The position numbers and the translations under genes are program-made. Source: JBFWNZ01 sp050250795 (GTDB lineage Bacteria; Pseudomonadota; Alphaproteobacteria; UBA8366). From it: 8,497 bases of DNA. Location: NCBI GenBank assembly GCA_050250795.1, contig JBFWNZ010000158.1:1-8497 (forward strand), read 5' to 3'. The notes under the pieces were generated by a model that did not search any database, was not told the origin of the DNA, and worked only from the letters and a program-made list of their open reading frames with translations. Positions 5,739 through 8,497 of this stretch are shown in pieces. Each line of letters starts with the position of its first letter. Positions within the stretch are counted from its first letter, which is position 1.

Positions 5739-6323
5739 ATGCCCCAGCCCTCCTCGCATCGCTGGCTCAAGCCGGCATCGGATTACGGCCCGCTCGCGGT
5801 GTTCTTCGCCGCCTACTGGCTTGGCGACCTGCTCACCGCCACCGCCGCCCTGATGGCGGCGACGGCCCTGGCGCTGGCCGCCTCGCTGGTCCTGGAACGC
5901 CGCGTCCCGCTGCTGCCGCTGATCACCGCGGCGGTGGTCGGCATATTCGGCGGTCTGACCCTGTGGCTGGCCGACGAGACCTTCATCAAGATGAAGCCGA
6001 CCATCGTACAGCTTCTCTTCGCCGCGATCCTGTTCGGCGGCCTGTTGTTCGGCAAGCCGCTGCTGAAACCGCTTCTGGAATCTGCGTGGAAACTGCGCGA
6101 GCGCGGCTGGACCCTGCTGACCTTCCGCTTCGCGGTGTTCTTCCTGGTCATGGCCGGGCTGAACGAGTTGGTCTGGCGGACCCAGTCCACCGATGTCTGG
6201 GTGAACTTCAAGGTGTTCGGAATCATCCTCATCACCTTCCTGTTCACGCTGGCCCAGGTGCCGATGATCGGCCGCTACCAGATTCCCGAGGATGGCGGGA
6301 CGGGGGACGGCCCCGCCTCCTGA
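5739..6323 (+). CDS. yciB: Inner membrane-spanning septation protein A (YciB/IspZ family)
   Basis: A 194-aa polytopic inner-membrane protein of the YciB (IspZ, septation protein A) family, linked in other bacteria to cell division, septum formation and envelope synthesis; its molecular activity is unsettled. About six hydrophobic segments are visible: roughly 17-33, 36-52, 57-77, 88-106, 128-146 and 157-176. Family signatures include the ADETFIKMKPTIVQ loop (78-91), AGLNELVWRTQSTDVWVNFKVFG (139-161) and QVPMI (173-177). Length is normal. The ATG at 5739 gives a short soluble N terminus before the first segment; there is no Shine-Dalgarno, and a TATAAC box lies 8 nt upstream, suggesting a leaderless message. 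The gene follows ftsY in many alphaproteobacteria; here a toxin-antitoxin pair and a small gene intervene. It ends 19 bp from the convergent NUDIX gene. Confidence 0.93.
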   Translation: MPQPSSHRWLKPASDYGPLAVFFAAYWLGDLLTATAALMAATALALAASLVLERRVPLLPLITAAVVGIFGGLTLWLADETFIKMKPTIVQLLFAAILFGGLLFGKPLLKPLLESAWKLRERGWTLLTFRFAVFFLVMAGLNELVWRTQSTDVWVNFKVFGIILITFLFTLAQVPMIGRYQIPEDGGTGDGPAS

Positions 6324-6342
6324 CGGCCCCACCTCCCGACGG

Positions 6343-6921
6343 TCAGGCCGGCGGGTTGCCGCGCGGCGCGAACACCGCCTGCCCCTTCGTCTCCTGATAA
6401 TGGGCGAGCGCCCAATGCACCGAAGGAAAGGCGATCTCGCCCCAGGGGATGTCCTCCCAGCGGTAGAGCTCGGCGGCCTCGGATTCCTCGCCGGCGGCGA
6501 AATCCGGCGTCGCCATCCGCGCCCGGTAGATCAGCTGCACCTGGCTGATGCGCGAGATGCTGTAGAGGCCGAGCAGCCCCTCGATCTCGATCTCGGCACA
6601 GGCCTCCTCGCGCGCCTCGCGCCGCGCGCCGTCGGCCGTGCTCTCACCCAGCTCCAGATAGCCGGCCGGGATCGTCCAGTAGCCGCGGCGCGGATGGATC
6701 GCCCGGCGGCACATCAGGATGCGGCCGTCATGCACGATGACCGCACCGACGACGACCTTCGGGTTCTCATAGTTGATGAAGCCGCAATCCGGGCAGACCA
6801 GCCGCGCGCGGCTGTCGCCGTCGGGAATCTCATGCACCCGCGGCCCGAAATCGCGTTCGGTCGCGGGTGTCGAGGATTGCAGTTCGGGGCGCGCAAGGCG
6901 GGAACGGGGTGCGTCGGACAT
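6343..6921 (-). CDS. NUDIX hydrolase with partial N-terminal zinc-ribbon motif
   Basis: A 192-aa hydrolase of nucleoside diphosphates linked to another moiety. The NUDIX box spans residues 87-109 (G87, E93, R101, E102, E105, E106), so the metal-binding REXXEE core is intact. Cys108 replaces the usual Gly near its end, a position that varies in this subgroup. CPDCGFINYENPKVVVG (43-59) is the junction of the zinc-ribbon-type NUDIX N domain, but only one CxxC (C43, C46) is present; the earlier CxxC expected about 20 residues before is absent. Residues 1-40 look disordered. Substrate (ADP-ribose, NADH or other) cannot be assigned. The ATG at 6921 is chosen because the upstream extension overlaps pgk and looks non-coding. 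It lies 55 bp downstream of pgk on the same strand and may be co-transcribed with it. Confidence 0.92.
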   Translation of the reverse strand: MSDAPRSRLARPELQSSTPATERDFGPRVHEIPDGDSRARLVCPDCGFINYENPKVVVGAVIVHDGRILMCRRAIHPRRGYWTIPAGYLELGESTADGARREAREEACAEIEIEGLLGLYSISRISQVQLIYRARMATPDFAAGEESEAAELYRWEDIPWGEIAFPSVHWALAHYQETKGQAVFAPRGNPPA

Positions 6922-6976
6922 GACGCTACTCTGTCCCGCCCGCGCGACGGGGGCAAGGGTCGGGCGTGCTTGGGAC

Positions 6977-8173
6977 CTAGCCCTGCTGCAAGGCGGCGAC
7001 GCCGGGCAGGACGCGCCCCTCCAGCCATTCCAGGAAGGCCCCGCCGGCCGTCGAGACATAGGTGAAGTCGTCCGCCACCCCGGCTTGGCGCAACGCCGCC
7101 ACCGTGTCGCCGCCGCCGCCGACCGAGACCAGCTTGCCGGCCTTGGTCAGCGCCGCGGCGGCCCGTGCCACCTGCACCGTCGCCGCGTCGAAGGGCGGCA
7201 CCTCGAAGGCGCCGAGCGGGCCGTTCCACAGCAGCGTCTTCACCCCTTCCAGCGTCTTCGCCAGTGCCGCCGCGCTCGCCGGACCGATATCCAGGATCAT
7301 CCTGTCCGCCGGCACCGCGGCGATCGGCACCACAGCGGTCGCCGCGCCCGGCTCCAGCTTCGCCGCGATCACCGCGTCTGCGGGCAGGACGATCTCCGTA
7401 CCCGTCTCGTCGGCCTTGGCCAGGATATCCCGCGCCGTCGCCGCGAGGTCCTTCTCGCACAGGCTGGCGCCGATATCGGTGCCCAGGGCGTGCAGGAAGG
7501 TGTTCGCCATCCCGCCGCCGATGATCACCATATCGACCCGCGACAGCAAATGGCCCAGCACGTCGAGCTTGGTCGAGACCTTGGCGCCGCCGACAATGGC
7601 CGCGACCGGACGCTGCGGCGATTCCAGGGCCGCGGTCAGCGCCGAAAGCTCCGCCTGCATGTTGCGGCCCGCAACGGCCGGCAACAGATGCGCGATGCCC
7701 TCGACCGACGCATGCGCGCGATGCGAGACCGAGAAGCCGTCATTCACATAGATGTCCGCCAGCTTGGCCAGCGCCTTCGAGAAATCCGCGTCGTTCGCCT
7801 CCTCGCCCTTGTGGAAGCGGAGATTCTCCAGGACCAGCACCTGTCCGGGCTGCAATATCCCGGCCGCCGCCTCGGCCTTCGGCCCGATGCAGTCCTCGGC
7901 AAAGGCGACCGGCCGCCCCAGCACACCGGCCAGCGCTTCCGCCACCGGCCGCAGCGACATCGTGGCGTCCGGCTTGCCCTTGGGCCGGCCGAAATGCGAG
8001 GTGACGATCACGCTCGCCCCCTTGGCCAGCAGGTCGTTCACCGTCGGCGCCAGCCGTTCCAGCCGCGTGGCGTCGCTGACCTTGCCGTCGGCGACGGGGA
8101 CGTTGAGATCGCCGCGCACCAGCACGCGGCGGCCGGAAACATCGACATCGTCCAGGGTCTTGAAGGCGGCCAT
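6977..8173 (-). CDS. pgk: Phosphoglycerate kinase
   Basis: Pgk transfers a phosphate between 1,3-bisphosphoglycerate and ADP, forming ATP and 3-phosphoglycerate in glycolysis, and runs in reverse in gluconeogenesis or CO2 fixation. The 398-aa cytoplasmic protein has normal length and both lobes. The N lobe has LVRGDLNVP (18-26), TSHFGRPKGKP (58-68), LENLRFHKGEE (115-125) and VNDGFSVSHRAHAS (143-156). The C lobe has GGAKVSTK (195-202), GGGMANTF (219-226), WNGPLGAFE (316-324) and the nucleotide-binding GGGGDT (352-357). The ATG at 8173 is supported by GGAG (8182-8185 on the complement) with an 8-nt spacer. Pgk is usually beside gap and fba in this class; no gap is visible in the 324 bp upstream, though the window ends there. 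The upstream region carries repeats that may be operators. Confidence 0.97.
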   Translation of the reverse strand: MAAFKTLDDVDVSGRRVLVRGDLNVPVADGKVSDATRLERLAPTVNDLLAKGASVIVTSHFGRPKGKPDATMSLRPVAEALAGVLGRPVAFAEDCIGPKAEAAAGILQPGQVLVLENLRFHKGEEANDADFSKALAKLADIYVNDGFSVSHRAHASVEGIAHLLPAVAGRNMQAELSALTAALESPQRPVAAIVGGAKVSTKLDVLGHLLSRVDMVIIGGGMANTFLHALGTDIGASLCEKDLAATARDILAKADETGTEIVLPADAVIAAKLEPGAATAVVPIAAVPADRMILDIGPASAAALAKTLEGVKTLLWNGPLGAFEVPPFDAATVQVARAAAALTKAGKLVSVGGGGDTVAALRQAGVADDFTYVSTAGGAFLEWLEGRVLPGVAALQQG

Positions 8174-8233
8174 TCGGAACGCTCCGTCGGGGTTGGAATG
8201 CGGTCGGAACCTGCCACTAGAACAATATGGGTT

Positions 8234-8323
8234 GTCATGCAATCTCTGCTGACTGTCGCCGCATCGTCATGCGCGGCACGCATTGAAATGCGTGTCACTC
8301 GGTATTTCACAGGACCGTCATGC
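8234..8323. repeat. Three direct copies of GTCATGC upstream of pgk
   Basis: The heptamer GTCATGC occurs at 8234-8240, 8266-8272 and 8317-8323. The last two copies share a 9-mer, CGTCATGCG. Start-to-start distances are 32 and 51 bp, close to three and five helical turns, so all copies could face the same side of the DNA. The copies flank the palindrome at 8277-8294. They lie 60-150 bp upstream of the pgk start codon, a normal place for regulator sites. The role is inferred. Confidence 0.5.
8277..8294. promoter_or_regulatory. Perfect 8-bp palindrome upstream of pgk, possible operator
   Basis: CACGCATTGAAATGCGTG is an exact inverted repeat of 8-bp arms around a GA centre; it extends to 10 bp per arm (8275-8296) if one G-T pair is allowed. 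The 2-bp centre makes an RNA hairpin unlikely and favours a dimeric DNA-binding protein. Its centre is about 112 bp upstream of the pgk start. I do not recognise the cognate regulator. Confidence 0.5.
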
Positions 8324-8497
8324 GGCGTCAGAGTGTCTCCGCAATCAGCCATGCAGTGCCGCGACGCGAGCATGGCGCAAGACCCCTCCCGCCCCGAGGG
8401 TGGGAGCGGCCGACGGGCCGGATCGCCACGGTTGTCCTGAACGCGGGCCAGGACAGGCGAGGGCGGTCCGGCCCGCCCCTTATCCAGCCCCCTTCTC

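Larger units (their letters stand above)
8174..8497. other. Non-coding region upstream of pgk
   Basis: No reading frame on either strand in these 324 bases resembles a protein, and no tRNA or known RNA motif was found. The half nearer pgk (8174-8330) is less GC-rich and holds a palindrome and three copies of GTCATGC. The outer part is very GC-rich with several short hairpins: CTCCC/GGGAG (8386-8390, 8402-8406), TGTCCTG/CAGGACA (8433-8439, 8449-8455) and GGGCGG/CCGCCC (8461-8466, 8473-8478). None is followed by a T tract on either strand. The pgk promoter should lie here, but I could not identify a convincing hexamer pair. Confidence 0.5.

Noticed and set aside
6288..6345. Bidirectional terminator between yciB and the NUDIX gene
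   Set aside because: GC-rich complementary stretches exist (for example CGGGG/CCCCG near 6301-6315), but they lie inside the end of yciB and no T tract is present on either strand.
6773..8440. 555-codon plus-strand open frame opposite pgk and the NUDIX gene
   Set aside because: Antisense to an intact pgk; biased composition and no domain.
1..8497. CRISPR array, phage genes or insertion sequence
   Set aside because: No regularly spaced repeats, no transposase or integrase motifs and no terminal inverted repeats flanking a gene were found.

Overview
The window reads as a chromosomal segment of a GC-rich alphaproteobacterium, plausibly from the Rhodospirillales or a relative. The reasons are strong G/C bias at third codon positions, the tightly overlapping order dapF-mtaB-ftsY followed by the septation protein A gene (yciB/ispZ), and the start of ffh nearby. 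The lineage call is inference from gene order and protein style, not from a database match.

Layout from left to right. The first 87 bases are the start of ffh on the minus strand, which meets an in-frame TAG at the window edge. After a 289-bp gap, the plus strand carries a DUF3237 protein and, 11 bp later, a short-chain dehydrogenase/reductase. Next comes dapF-mtaB-ftsY, with two 4-base ATGA start/stop overlaps and a plausible promoter just upstream of dapF. A type II toxin-antitoxin pair follows (ParD-like ribbon-helix-helix antitoxin, ParE/RelE-like toxin). It has its own AT-rich promoter built into a perfect inverted repeat. A small uncharacterised minus-strand gene (81 aa) is divergent from yciB, whose product has six predicted membrane segments. 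The right end is a minus-strand pair: pgk, then a NUDIX hydrolase 55 bp downstream. The last 324 bases upstream of pgk hold no recognisable gene but contain repeats and inverted repeats that may be regulatory.

Functionally, the core is housekeeping: meso-diaminopimelate synthesis, tRNA modification, SRP-dependent membrane targeting (ffh, ftsY), envelope/septation and glycolysis. Two cassettes look like additions to it: DUF3237-SDR between ffh and dapF, and the toxin-antitoxin pair between ftsY and yciB. No CRISPR array, transposase, rRNA, tRNA or convincing Rho-independent terminator was seen. No clearly new multi-gene system is evident. The most interesting items are regulatory DNA (the toxin-antitoxin operator, the repeat cluster upstream of pgk, possible leaderless starts) and the premature stop in ffh.
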